Below, piece after piece: positions 1 through 5,643 of a stretch of 5,643 nt of DNA. A model generated the notes under the pieces. It did no database searches. It was not told the DNA's origin and was given only the letters and a program-made list of their open reading frames with translations. This stretch comes from Methanomassiliicoccaceae archaeon UBA480 (GTDB taxonomy: Archaea > Thermoplasmatota > Thermoplasmata > Methanomassiliicoccales > Methanomethylophilaceae). The first letter of the stretch is position 1. Each line of letters starts with the position of its first letter. The DNA lies in NCBI GenBank assembly GCA_002506425.1, contig DAXO01000039.1, forward strand, positions 1 to 5,643, given 5' to 3'. The position numbers were made by a program, and so were the translations under genes.

Positions 1-2
1 GG

Positions 3-230
3 TTCGAGGACATGTTCAGAAGGCATGCCGGAATGGATCCGGGGGAGGCTTGCACAGCTCATCCGATCGGATTCCAGGCCCTGCAGGTGTGCGGCAGCGA
101 CAGGGAGATCGGGATGCTGGTGGATGGCATCCTCGGCCTGGTGCGGAGCTTCGGATCGGAGGCTCCGGAAGAAGAAAGGAGGCGCTGTACCCTGGGAATC
201 ATCGTCTCTCCTCCGACTGAAGACCGGTGA
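3..230 (+). CDS. C-terminal fragment of an unrecognised protein, 5' end outside window
   Basis: This frame is open from the left edge to a TGA at 228-230 and gives about 75 residues, starting FEDMFRRHAG. The first two thirds use mostly G or C at third codon positions and include a hydrophobic helix-like stretch (IGMLVDGILGLVRSFG), as expected of real coding sequence. The end is charged (EAPEEERRR) and then short and irregular. I do not recognise the family. It does not resemble the usual C-terminus of pyrroline-5-carboxylate reductase (ProC), which one might expect next to proA and proB. An internal ATG at 12 exists, but codons continue upstream to the edge, so it is more likely a truncated longer gene than a 72-residue gene. 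It is separated from proA by 130 bases and probably belongs to a different transcript. Confidence 0.45.
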   Translation, partial: FEDMFRRHAGMDPGEACTAHPIGFQALQVCGSDREIGMLVDGILGLVRSFGSEAPEEERRRCTLGIIVSPPTEDR

Positions 231-237
231 TGATTGT

Positions 238-262
238 CACGGAATGCTGAGCGACATTCGTG
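238..262 (+). terminator. Weak hairpin after the first gene, possible terminator
   Basis: CAC-G-GAATG (238-246) can pair with CATTC-GTG (255-262), giving 8 base pairs with one bulged G and an 8-base loop. Three T residues follow at 263-265. It lies 8 bases after the stop of the upstream fragment, where a terminator would be expected. The T-tract is short and the stem modest, so this may be chance. Confidence 0.25.
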
Positions 263-330
263 TTTCCGGTTCCGCCTGGGAACGGGCGGAGTGGCGGATG
301 CCGCCTTCCCGGCGACCGTCGTGGATACGG

Positions 331-340
331 TTATCTTATC
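331..340 (+). promoter_or_regulatory. Putative archaeal TATA box for leaderless proA transcript
   Basis: TTATCTTATC is the most T/A-rich stretch in the 130-base gap before proA, and its centre lies about 26 bases before the proA ATG at 361. Archaeal TATA boxes sit about 26-27 bases before the transcription start, so a start at or near the ATG would give a leaderless mRNA. That fits the lack of any GGAGG-like site before the ATG. The match to the TTTATATA-type consensus is only partial. Confidence 0.4.
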
Positions 341-360
341 GTTGCCATATCGCCGTCCAT

Positions 361-1704
361 ATGTCGGACGTCATCTCCGAGGTGAAGCGGGCGAAGGAGG
401 CATCAATCCTCCTTTCGACGGTTCCCTCCGAAACCAAGAACCGCGCCCTGGAGGCGATGGCTGCCGCCCTCGATGCCGGCAGGAACAGCATATTGGAAGC
501 CAATGCCAGGGACATGGAGAACGGGAGGATCCTCCTGGAGTCCGGAAGGATGACGGCCTCCATGCTCAAGAGGCTGGCCGTCGACGATTCCAAAATAGAC
601 GGGATGATCGCAGGCATCCGCGACGTCATCCGTCTGGACGACCCTGTCGGCCACGTCCTTTCCGAGACGGAGCTCGACCAGGGCCTCACCCTCTTCCAGG
701 TGAGCTGCCCCATAGGCATGCTCGGAGTGATCTTCGAATCCCGTCCCGACGTGGTCCCTCAGATAATGTCCCTGTGCCTCAAGTCGGGCAACGGAGTGGC
801 GTTCAAGGGCGGCCGCGAGGCGGTGGAGTCCATAAGGGTCCTGTTCGCGATCCTCAGGGATGCAGCGGCCTCCGCGGGGATTCCATCAGATGCCTTCGTC
901 CTCATGGAGTCCAGGGACGACATCGATGCGATACTCGGGCTCGCAGACTACATCGACCTTCTGATCCCCCGGGGGTCCAACGAGTTCGTCAGATACATCC
1001 AGGAGCACACGAGGATTCCGGTTCTCGGGCATGCAGCGGGCATATGCCACGTCTACGTCGATTCTAAAGCGGATCTCGATATGGCCCGCGATATAGTCCT
1101 GGATTCCAAGACGCAGTACCCTGCTGTCTGCAACGCCATGGAGACGCTGCTCGTCGATTCCTCCGTGGCTGAATCCTTCCTTCCCAGGATGGCCGAGTCG
1201 TTCGCGTCCAAGGGCGTGGAGATGCGCGGGGACGAGAGGACCAGATGCATCATAGCCGCGGAGCCTGCGACCGAGCAGGACTGGGATACGGAATACGGCG
1301 ATCTCATCGTCTCCATCCGCATCGTGGACTCTCTGGACGAAGCCGTTTCGTTCATCAACGCCCACGGCTCGCATCACACCGACGCCATAGTAACCTCGGA
1401 CATGTCCCGTGCGGCGAGGTTCGTCGCCGGAGTCGATTCCGCGGACGTGTTCGTCAACGCATCCACGAGGTTCGCCGACGGCTACCGCTTCGGCAAGGGA
1501 GCGGAGGTCGGCATTAGCACCAACAAGATCCATGCCCGCGGCCCCGTGGGCATGGAGGGTCTGATGATCTACAAGTACGTCCTCATAGGGCACGGGCAGG
1601 TCGTCAAGGACTACGTCGGCCCCGGATGCAGGAGATTCACCCACGTCCCCTCCCATGAGAGGTATCCTTTCGGGGGAGAGCGATGGACCGCAGGGAAGCG
1701 CTGA
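361..1704 (+). CDS. proA: Glutamate-5-semialdehyde dehydrogenase (gamma-glutamyl phosphate reductase)
   Basis: ProA reduces gamma-glutamyl phosphate with NADPH to glutamate-5-semialdehyde, the second step of proline synthesis from glutamate, in the cytosol. The 447-residue product shows the family pattern throughout: a CPIGMLGVIFESRP block (116-129), the KGGREA turn (149-154), LIPRGS (201-206), IPVLGHAAGICHVYVD (219-234), the catalytic Cys257 in YPAVCNAMETLLV, and a C-terminal signature with FADGYRFGKGAEVGIST and HARGPVGMEGL (371-401). The frame is open upstream to base 25, but homology-like sequence begins only at the ATG at 361, where SEVKRAKEAS matches a typical ProA N-terminus. No Shine-Dalgarno is visible there, and a TATA-like box lies about 26 bases upstream. 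The protein ends with the longer YKYVLIGHGQVV...RRFTH form of the C-terminus plus about 20 extra residues, encoded where the gene overlaps the proB start signals by 22 bases. Confidence 0.95.
   Translation: MSDVISEVKRAKEASILLSTVPSETKNRALEAMAAALDAGRNSILEANARDMENGRILLESGRMTASMLKRLAVDDSKIDGMIAGIRDVIRLDDPVGHVLSETELDQGLTLFQVSCPIGMLGVIFESRPDVVPQIMSLCLKSGNGVAFKGGREAVESIRVLFAILRDAAASAGIPSDAFVLMESRDDIDAILGLADYIDLLIPRGSNEFVRYIQEHTRIPVLGHAAGICHVYVDSKADLDMARDIVLDSKTQYPAVCNAMETLLVDSSVAESFLPRMAESFASKGVEMRGDERTRCIIAAEPATEQDWDTEYGDLIVSIRIVDSLDEAVSFINAHGSHHTDAIVTSDMSRAARFVAGVDSADVFVNASTRFADGYRFGKGAEVGISTNKIHARGPVGMEGLMIYKYVLIGHGQVVKDYVGPGCRRFTHVPSHERYPFGGERWTAGKR
1672..1678 (+). promoter_or_regulatory. Shine-Dalgarno site of proB inside proA
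   Basis: GGGGGAG ends 4 bases before the proB ATG at 1683 and lies within the last codons of proA. It supports that ATG as the start and suggests that proB is translated from the proA-proB transcript, perhaps coupled to proA termination. Confidence 0.65.
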
Positions 1705-2792
1705 GGGACGCGACCCGCGTGGTCGTCAAGATCGGATCGTCTTCGATCATGGGCGCGGGATACGCCGTGTCCAGAGGATTCATGGACTCGGTCGCGGAGC
1801 AGGTCGGGAGGCTGAGGGCCGAAGGCAAGGAGGTCCTCATCGTGTCGTCCGGAGCCATAGCGATAGGCCTCAGGTCCATGGGTGTGAAGGCGAAGCCCAA
1901 GGAGATCCCGATAAGACAGGCCGCCGCATCCGTCGGCCAGAGCATACTCATGAAGGAATGGAGCGACAGCTTCCGCAACCACGGGATGCTCGTCGGCCAG
2001 GTCCTTCTGACGATGGACGACTATTCGGTCAGGAGCCAGGCCGTCAGCCTCAACAACACGGTCGAGACCCTTCTGAAATGCGGAGTGGTCCCCATCTTCA
2101 ACGAGAACGATGCCGTCAGCGACTACGAGATCAAGTTCGGAGACAACGACACCCTTTCGGCGATAGTCGCCAGCAGGACCGATGCCGACCTCCTGATAAT
2201 CCTCTCGGACGTCGCCGGCCTGTACGACAGGGATCCGACGTCGGATCCCGACGCGGTCCTCGTGCCCGTGGTGGAGGATCTCGATGCGGTCCGCCACATG
2301 GCCGGCGATGCCGTCTCCGGCGTGGGGACTGGCGGGATGAGGACCAAGCTGGATGCGGCGGAGATATGCAGGGACGCGGGCTGCATGATGGTCATCGCCC
2401 TGAGCAAGGAGCCCGATGCGGTGTTCAAGGCCTCCATGGGGGAGGACATAGGCACCGTGTTCCTAGCGCCGAGAGGGATATCGAAGAAGAGGCGCTGGAT
2501 AAAGTCCGCCCATCCGGTCGGAAGTCTCATCATCGACGAGGGTGCGGGGAAGGCCATCGCGGCTCACAGATCCCTTCTGCCGGTAGGGATAAAGGGCATC
2601 GAAGGAAGGTTCGACGAAGGGGACGTGGTGGAGATCGTATGCGGCGGCGAGACCATCGCCAAAGGCATAGCCGCCTACGACTCCGACGAGCTCTCCAGGA
2701 TCGCCGGCAGGCGCAGCTCCGAGATTGAGCCGATCCTCGGACGCAAGGGTCACGACGATGCCGTGATATCGGAGAACATCGCGCTCCTGTGA
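1683..2792 (+). CDS. proB: Glutamate 5-kinase with C-terminal PUA domain
   Basis: ProB phosphorylates the gamma-carboxyl of glutamate with ATP, the first and usually proline-inhibited step of proline synthesis; the unstable product is passed to ProA. The 369-residue protein has the usual length of the two-domain form. The amino-acid kinase domain (about 10-260) shows VVKIGSS (14-20), VSSGA (54-58), NENDAV (140-145), FGDNDTLSA (152-160), SDVAGLYDRDP (175-185) and GTGGMRTK (215-222), all typical of glutamate 5-kinases. The PUA domain (about 279-355) includes HRSLLPVGI and the GRRSSEIEPILG segment near the end. The ATG at 1683 has a good Shine-Dalgarno and gives the normal N-terminus just before the first kinase motif. 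It overlaps proA by 22 bases, so the two are cotranscribed. Its last 263 bases are also open on the opposite strand as the tail of the ATPase gene, but proB itself looks intact. Confidence 0.95.
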   Translation: MDRREALRDATRVVVKIGSSSIMGAGYAVSRGFMDSVAEQVGRLRAEGKEVLIVSSGAIAIGLRSMGVKAKPKEIPIRQAAASVGQSILMKEWSDSFRNHGMLVGQVLLTMDDYSVRSQAVSLNNTVETLLKCGVVPIFNENDAVSDYEIKFGDNDTLSAIVASRTDADLLIILSDVAGLYDRDPTSDPDAVLVPVVEDLDAVRHMAGDAVSGVGTGGMRTKLDAAEICRDAGCMMVIALSKEPDAVFKASMGEDIGTVFLAPRGISKKRRWIKSAHPVGSLIIDEGAGKAIAAHRSLLPVGIKGIEGRFDEGDVVEIVCGGETIAKGIAAYDSDELSRIAGRRSSEIEPILGRKGHDDAVISENIALL

Positions 2793-4506
2793 TCGGGGCC
2801 CCGTCCCGATTCACGACCGATCCGATCCTGACGCAGGGGACCTTTTTCCAGAAGGCCATCCCGACGAGTATCACGCGGCCCTCCATCCCGTCGCAGTATC
2901 CGCGGTCGTGGATCTGCGCGAAGGCCTCGTCCACGCGGGCGTTCAGGTCCTTCTTTCTGCCGGCGGTCTTCAGCTCGAATACGATGCCCGGTTCGCCTCT
3001 CACCAAGGGCCAGAGGAGCACATCCACCCTGCCCTGTCCTTCCGGGGCTTCGACCTTCACCCTGTATCTGCTGGACAGGGCATGGACCAGGGTCATGATC
3101 ACAGCTTCGTATGTAGCCTCGCGGAGGTTCAGGTAGCTGGCTCCGGACATTATCCTGGCGAGAGTCTTTTCCATGGCCGCGGGATCCTCCTCGATCAGCG
3201 CTTTGTTGAAGAGGACGAAGTCGCTCACATCCACAGGATACACGCTGTTCATCATCCTGCCGACCAGCCTCTTCACCTCCTCGTTCGGGATCGAGATCTC
3301 GAACAGCTCGTTCCCATGGATCCCGAGCTTCCCCGTGGGCACCGCGTTGAGGTATCCCGACATGACCATCAGGCTGTAGAGGGGTTCTCCGGATTTTCCG
3401 ATCGTCTCGTACGGGAAGGAGTCCACGAGCTCCGATTCCATCGATCCGCCGGTAACCAGCTCCATGATGTTCGAGTAGTTCTCGGAGGATATGCTTTTCA
3501 GGAGGTCTTTGACGAGGACGTCCCTCCCGCTCTGAACCCAGTAGGGGTATTCTCTGCAGTCCTCGGATACGAAGTTCATGATGCTGTATGGATTGTAGAC
3601 CTCGGCATCGCCGAAGCGGTATCCGTCGTACCATTTCTTGGCGAGATCGAACCTGTCGGAGAAACCGAAATCAGAGAGGATCCTCCTGACATCCGATTCC
3701 GTGAATCCGAATCTTTCGTCCGACTTCTTGGAGAAAACGTTGTTGACTACTATATTGTTGAGTCCTGAGAATATGCTTTGTTTGGCGATCTGCATGACGC
3801 CTGTGATGTAGACCATCTGTCTGTTCGGGTTCGCTTTGACCGAGGCATAAACGAATTTCGTCAGGAAGGACATCATCCTCTCATGCGATTCTTTTCCGAA
3901 TGCATCGGACACCGGACGGTCGTATTCGTCGATGAGTATCACAGGCGGTTTCCCATGGAATTCCGCAAGTGCCTCCGAGAGGCTGCTCACCGAGGATTCC
4001 AGCATATCCGGGTTCAATGGGGTAGTTTCCGATTCGAATATGTTGAAGAGGCTTCTGACGGTATCGGACAGCTCCGGCCATGAAAGGAGATCCCGGTGGG
4101 AGCTGAATGCGTCTCTCACCGCTTTGCGCATGCCGGCGAGGAATTCGCCGTATTCGTCCGCATCTGCGACTCCCAGATCGATGTGTATGACTGGGAATGC
4201 GTTCATGTATCCTGAGTACCCCGGATGTTCGGAGATCTCCAGCCCTTCGAACCAGCTGTTCCCTTTGTACCTGATGTTGAAGAACGCATCCAGCATGGAC
4301 AGGTTCGTGGTCTTGCCGAATCTGCGCGGACGTGTGAACAGATAGACTCCTTTGTCGTTGGTTCCGAGGATGTCTGCAATCAGACCCGTCTTGTCGACGT
4401 AGTATTTGTTTTTCTCGCGGATTTCCGCGAAAGACATCCCTCCGAGGTCTATCTGCTGCATGGAGTTCCGAATCTGATGCGGATTCATATCCATTCGCGA
4501 TGCCAT
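2530..4506 (-). CDS. AAA-ATPase-like / PD-(D/E)XK nuclease-like fusion protein, with run-on C-terminus
   Basis: This matches the family with an N-terminal AAA-ATPase-like domain and a C-terminal PD-(D/E)XK-like domain, often present in many copies in gut anaerobes; its role is not established. Seen here: an N-terminal MSFAEIREKNKYYVDKTGLI segment (24-43), Walker A RPRRFGKTT (59-67, Lys65), Walker B VILIDEYDRP (189-198, Asp193/Glu194), ITGVMQIAKQSIFSGLNN (234-251), WYDGYRFG (292-299) and YNPYSI (304-309). The nuclease-like core has Asp495, FELK (510-513) and Gln531. Family-like sequence ends near residue 565. Residues about 572-658 are arginine-rich and encoded antisense to proB, as if the stop was lost by a frameshift; a TGA in the adjacent frame lies at 2811-2813. 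The start is uncertain: ATGs at 4506, 4494, 4488 and 4461 all precede the domain and none has a clear Shine-Dalgarno. GC is lower than in proAB (for example 38% over 3721-3780). Confidence 0.85.
   Translation of the reverse strand: MASRMDMNPHQIRNSMQQIDLGGMSFAEIREKNKYYVDKTGLIADILGTNDKGVYLFTRPRRFGKTTNLSMLDAFFNIRYKGNSWFEGLEISEHPGYSGYMNAFPVIHIDLGVADADEYGEFLAGMRKAVRDAFSSHRDLLSWPELSDTVRSLFNIFESETTPLNPDMLESSVSSLSEALAEFHGKPPVILIDEYDRPVSDAFGKESHERMMSFLTKFVYASVKANPNRQMVYITGVMQIAKQSIFSGLNNIVVNNVFSKKSDERFGFTESDVRRILSDFGFSDRFDLAKKWYDGYRFGDAEVYNPYSIMNFVSEDCREYPYWVQSGRDVLVKDLLKSISSENYSNIMELVTGGSMESELVDSFPYETIGKSGEPLYSLMVMSGYLNAVPTGKLGIHGNELFEISIPNEEVKRLVGRMMNSVYPVDVSDFVLFNKALIEEDPAAMEKTLARIMSGASYLNLREATYEAVIMTLVHALSSRYRVKVEAPEGQGRVDVLLWPLVRGEPGIVFELKTAGRKKDLNARVDEAFAQIHDRGYCDGMEGRVILVGMAFWKKVPCVRIGSVVNRDGAPITGARCSPISRHRRDPCVRGSAQSRSCACRRSWRARRSRRRLCLWRWSRRRIRSPPRPLRRTFLRCPLSLPAEGICEPRWPSPHPRR
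2790..2813. terminator. Hairpin spanning the stops of the convergent genes
   Basis: TGATCGGG (2790-2797) can pair with CCCGA-T-TCA (2805-2813), giving 8 base pairs with one bulged T and a 7-base loop. The left arm starts with the proB TGA; the right arm ends with TCA, which reads TGA on the minus strand one frame away from the ATPase frame. This position suits a bidirectional termination signal between convergent genes, but neither strand has a T-tract after it, so function is uncertain. Confidence 0.35.
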
Positions 4507-4540
4507 AGGCGTCTCAGAGCATTGAAAAGAAAGAGAGAAT

Positions 4541-4562
4541 GATCCCGCCGGGCGGCGGGATC
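4541..4562 (-). terminator. Perfect hairpin with T-rich tract, terminator of the symporter operon
   Basis: GATCCCGCCG (4541-4550) and CGGCGGGATC (4553-4562) are exact inverse complements around two bases; in practice this is a 9-bp stem with a 4-base loop. Reading on the minus strand, the hairpin is followed at once by a pyrimidine tract (ATTCTCTCTTTCTTTTC, 4540-4524). That is the arrangement of an intrinsic terminator for transcripts coming from the symporter and small membrane protein. On the plus strand no T-tract follows. The same T-rich stretch lies 18-34 bases before the ATG at 4506, so it might also form part of the promoter of the ATPase gene, although I see no convincing TATA box. 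Confidence 0.65.
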
Positions 4563-4570
4563 TTGGTTAA

Positions 4571-4608
4571 GAAGTTTCGAGGAGTCTCGCCCCTCAGAAG
4601 TTTTCGAG
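4571..4608. repeat. Short imperfect direct repeat around the end of the small gene
   Basis: GAAGTTTCGAG (4571-4581) and GAAGTTTTCGAG (4597-4608) differ by a single T and start 26 bases apart. The second copy lies within the last codons of the small membrane protein and the first lies beyond its stop. This may be a local duplication or chance; no function is apparent. Confidence 0.3.
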
Positions 4609-4794
4609 CTTGCGTCCGGCCTTCCTGTCCCCGTCCTTCTCGAGCAGGTAGTACGCGATGCAGAGCACCACGAGTCCGATGCCGAGGCAGATGAAGAGCA
4701 GGCTGCTGTTGCCTTCGTAGTTGGCGTATCCCGCGACGACTCCGATGATCAGAGCGAGCAGGACGAGGGCGTTGACGATCTTGGGGGCTTCCAT
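4594..4794 (-). CDS. Small two-helix membrane protein downstream of the symporter
   Basis: The 66-residue product has two hydrophobic segments, about residues 7-24 (VNALVLLALIIGVVAGYA) and 33-54 (LLFICLGIGLVVLCIAYYLL). A short loop (NYEGNSS) joins them and a charged tail (EKDGDRKAGRKLENF) follows. By the positive-inside rule the C-terminal tail, with several Lys and Arg, probably faces the cytoplasm, giving a hairpin with both ends inside. I chose the ATG at 4794 over the in-frame ATG at 4809 because a GGGAGGA site lies 6 bases before it, and the 4809 start would overlap that site and the symporter's last codons. The start is two bases after the symporter stop, so the genes are almost certainly cotranscribed and probably translationally coupled. 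I recognise no named family; an accessory subunit of the symporter is an inference from position alone. Confidence 0.8.
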   Translation of the reverse strand: MEAPKIVNALVLLALIIGVVAGYANYEGNSSLLFICLGIGLVVLCIAYYLLEKDGDRKAGRKLENF

Positions 4795-4796
4795 GT

Positions 4797-5643
4797 TCAG
4801 TCCTCCCATTCCGTGACTCCGGTGGTGTCGCTGAGGCAGGACTTGTGGAACTCGGGCTCGTCTATGCCCTCCTTCTTCTGGATCCTGTAATCCTCGTATG
4901 CTTCGAAGACCTTCCTGCTCAGGAGCAGGACGATGATCATGTTGACCGATGCCATCAGCGCCATGAACGTATCGCTGACCGTGTCCACGGCGCTGACGTC
5001 GTAGGCGGTTGCCGCGATGAGTGCGACGACGATGACCAGGATCTTGACCATGAAGATGACCTTCTTGTCGTCCTTGATGAATCTGGCGTTTGACTCGCTC
5101 ATCGTGTAGTATCCGATGAGACTGGTGAACGCGAAGATGAACATGAAGATCGCGATGATGTAGTTGGCAGCAGAGCCGAAAGCCGTGCTGGAGACGACAT
5201 CCTGGACGAGAAGAGATCCCTTGGTTCCGAACAGGAGGATATCCTCGAAGGAGCCGTAGGAGAGGACGACGAGCGCGGTGAGGGTACAGACCAGGAGGGT
5301 GTCCACGAGGACTCCGAAGGACTGGATCATACCCTGCTTGATGGGGTGCTTGACATCAGCGGTTGCGGCGATGTTGGCGACGGAACCGAGACCGGCCTCG
5401 TTGGAGAACACTCCTCTCTTCAGACCGACGACGATGATGCTTCCGATGGCTCCTCCCATGACGCTGGGCGCCTGGAAGGCGTACTCGAAGATCATGGAGA
5501 ACGCGTTGCCGACTCCATCGATGTTCATGATGATGGCGACGAGCGCGAAGACGATCCATGCGATGGCCATGACGGGGACGATGGCGGAGGAGAACTTGGC
5601 GATCCTCTTGAGTCCCTTGAAGATGATGAGGGCGGCCACTGCG
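4797..5643 (-). CDS. AGCS-family sodium:alanine/glycine symporter, 5' part outside window
   Basis: Members of the AGCS family import alanine or glycine together with sodium across the cytoplasmic membrane; the structurally characterised member, AgcS, is from the methanogen Methanococcus maripaludis. The 281 or so residues present correspond to the C-terminal 60% or so of a protein usually near 450-500 residues. The family hallmark GLKRGVFSNEAGLGS (73-86 of the visible part) is followed by ATADVKHPIKQGMIQSFGV and VDTLLVCTLTALVVL. Further hydrophobic segments lie at about 18-38, 158-178, 195-213 and 222-241, then a hydrophilic cytoplasmic tail of about 40 residues. KGLKRIAK near the edge also matches family sequence just before a membrane helix. 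The reading frame continues past the window edge; a GTG at 5637-5639 lies inside the protein and is not the start. The small membrane protein follows after two bases. The true substrate cannot be settled from this fragment. Confidence 0.92.
   Translation of the reverse strand, partial: AVAALIIFKGLKRIAKFSSAIVPVMAIAWIVFALVAIIMNIDGVGNAFSMIFEYAFQAPSVMGGAIGSIIVVGLKRGVFSNEAGLGSVANIAATADVKHPIKQGMIQSFGVLVDTLLVCTLTALVVLSYGSFEDILLFGTKGSLLVQDVVSSTAFGSAANYIIAIFMFIFAFTSLIGYYTMSESNARFIKDDKKVIFMVKILVIVVALIAATAYDVSAVDTVSDTFMALMASVNMIIVLLLSRKVFEAYEDYRIQKKEGIDEPEFHKSCLSDTTGVTEWED
4801..4807 (-). promoter_or_regulatory. Shine-Dalgarno site that fixes the small protein start
   Basis: On the minus strand GGGAGGA lies within the last codons of the symporter gene and ends 6 bases before the ATG at 4794. 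It decides for that start rather than the upstream ATG at 4809. Confidence 0.7.

Noticed and set aside
271..330. Short inverted repeats in the gap before proA as an operator or riboswitch
   Set aside because: GTTCC/GGAAC and CCGCC/GGCGG matches are short and expected by chance in GC-rich DNA; no known riboswitch pattern is seen.
25..360. Extension of proA upstream to an ATG at 25 (or at 298) in the same frame
   Set aside because: The translated extension is tryptophan-, arginine- and serine-rich with no family resemblance, overlaps the other coding frame, and the normal ProA N-terminus begins at 361.
886..1656. Long open frame antisense to proA
   Set aside because: It is a GC-rich shadow of a conserved gene on the other strand; the translation is low-complexity and has no recognisable motif.
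1655..2728. Long open frame overlapping proB on the same strand
   Set aside because: The translation is dominated by R, G, H and Q, a frame shadow of proB, whose own frame carries all the kinase and PUA motifs.
2750..3634. Second minus-strand frame within the ATPase gene as the true continuation after a frameshift
   Set aside because: Its sequence is arginine- and glycine-rich shadow; the family motifs up to residue 565 stay in the main frame, and this frame would also run into proB.
2908..3768. Open frame antisense to the ATPase gene, 286 residues
   Set aside because: The opposite strand carries Walker A, Walker B and nuclease motifs in a single frame; this one shows none.
4795..4809. Upstream start for the small membrane protein (71 residues)
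   Set aside because: The start at 4809 would overlap the symporter's last codons and bury the GGGAGGA site that is well placed for the ATG at 4794.
5637..5639. GTG as the start of the symporter
   Set aside because: Codons continue to the window edge, and the visible part lacks the first membrane helices of the family, so this is an internal valine.

Overview
The window (GC-rich, high-50s percent by eye) looks archaeal, most plausibly a Methanomassiliicoccales-type (Thermoplasmata) methanogen. This rests on indirect signs: arginine is often AGG and isoleucine often ATA despite the high GC, proA has no Shine-Dalgarno but a TATA-like box about 26 bases before its ATG (a leaderless layout), while downstream genes in operons have clear GGAGG sites. 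The sodium:alanine symporter family and the AAA-ATPase-like/PD-(D/E)XK family both occur in gut archaea, but they are also common in bacteria, so the assignment is an inference.

Layout. Bases 3-230 (+) are the tail of an unrecognised gene. After a 130-base gap with a weak hairpin and a putative promoter, proA (361-1704, +) and proB (1683-2792, +) form an overlapping pair. They encode the two enzymes that turn glutamate into glutamate-5-semialdehyde for proline synthesis; proC is not visible. Facing them is a gene on the minus strand (2530-4506) for a fused AAA-ATPase-like and PD-(D/E)XK protein. It has lower GC than proAB. Its open frame runs about 260 bases into the antisense of proB, giving an arginine-rich tail that looks like a lost stop. 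A TGA in a neighbouring frame at 2811-2813, paired in a hairpin with the proB stop, is the likely original end. Upstream of this gene a 10-bp perfect hairpin with a T-rich tract (4541-4562, minus-strand sense) probably terminates a second minus-strand operon. That operon holds the 3' two-thirds of an AGCS-family sodium:amino-acid symporter (4797 to the window edge) and, two bases downstream, a 66-residue protein with two membrane helices (4594-4794).

How they fit together: proA-proB are housekeeping proline synthesis, the symporter probably imports alanine or glycine with sodium, and the small membrane protein is a candidate partner of the symporter. The ATPase/nuclease-like gene is a stand-alone accessory gene between two metabolic operons. 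I see no tRNA, rRNA, CRISPR array, insertion sequence or origin.
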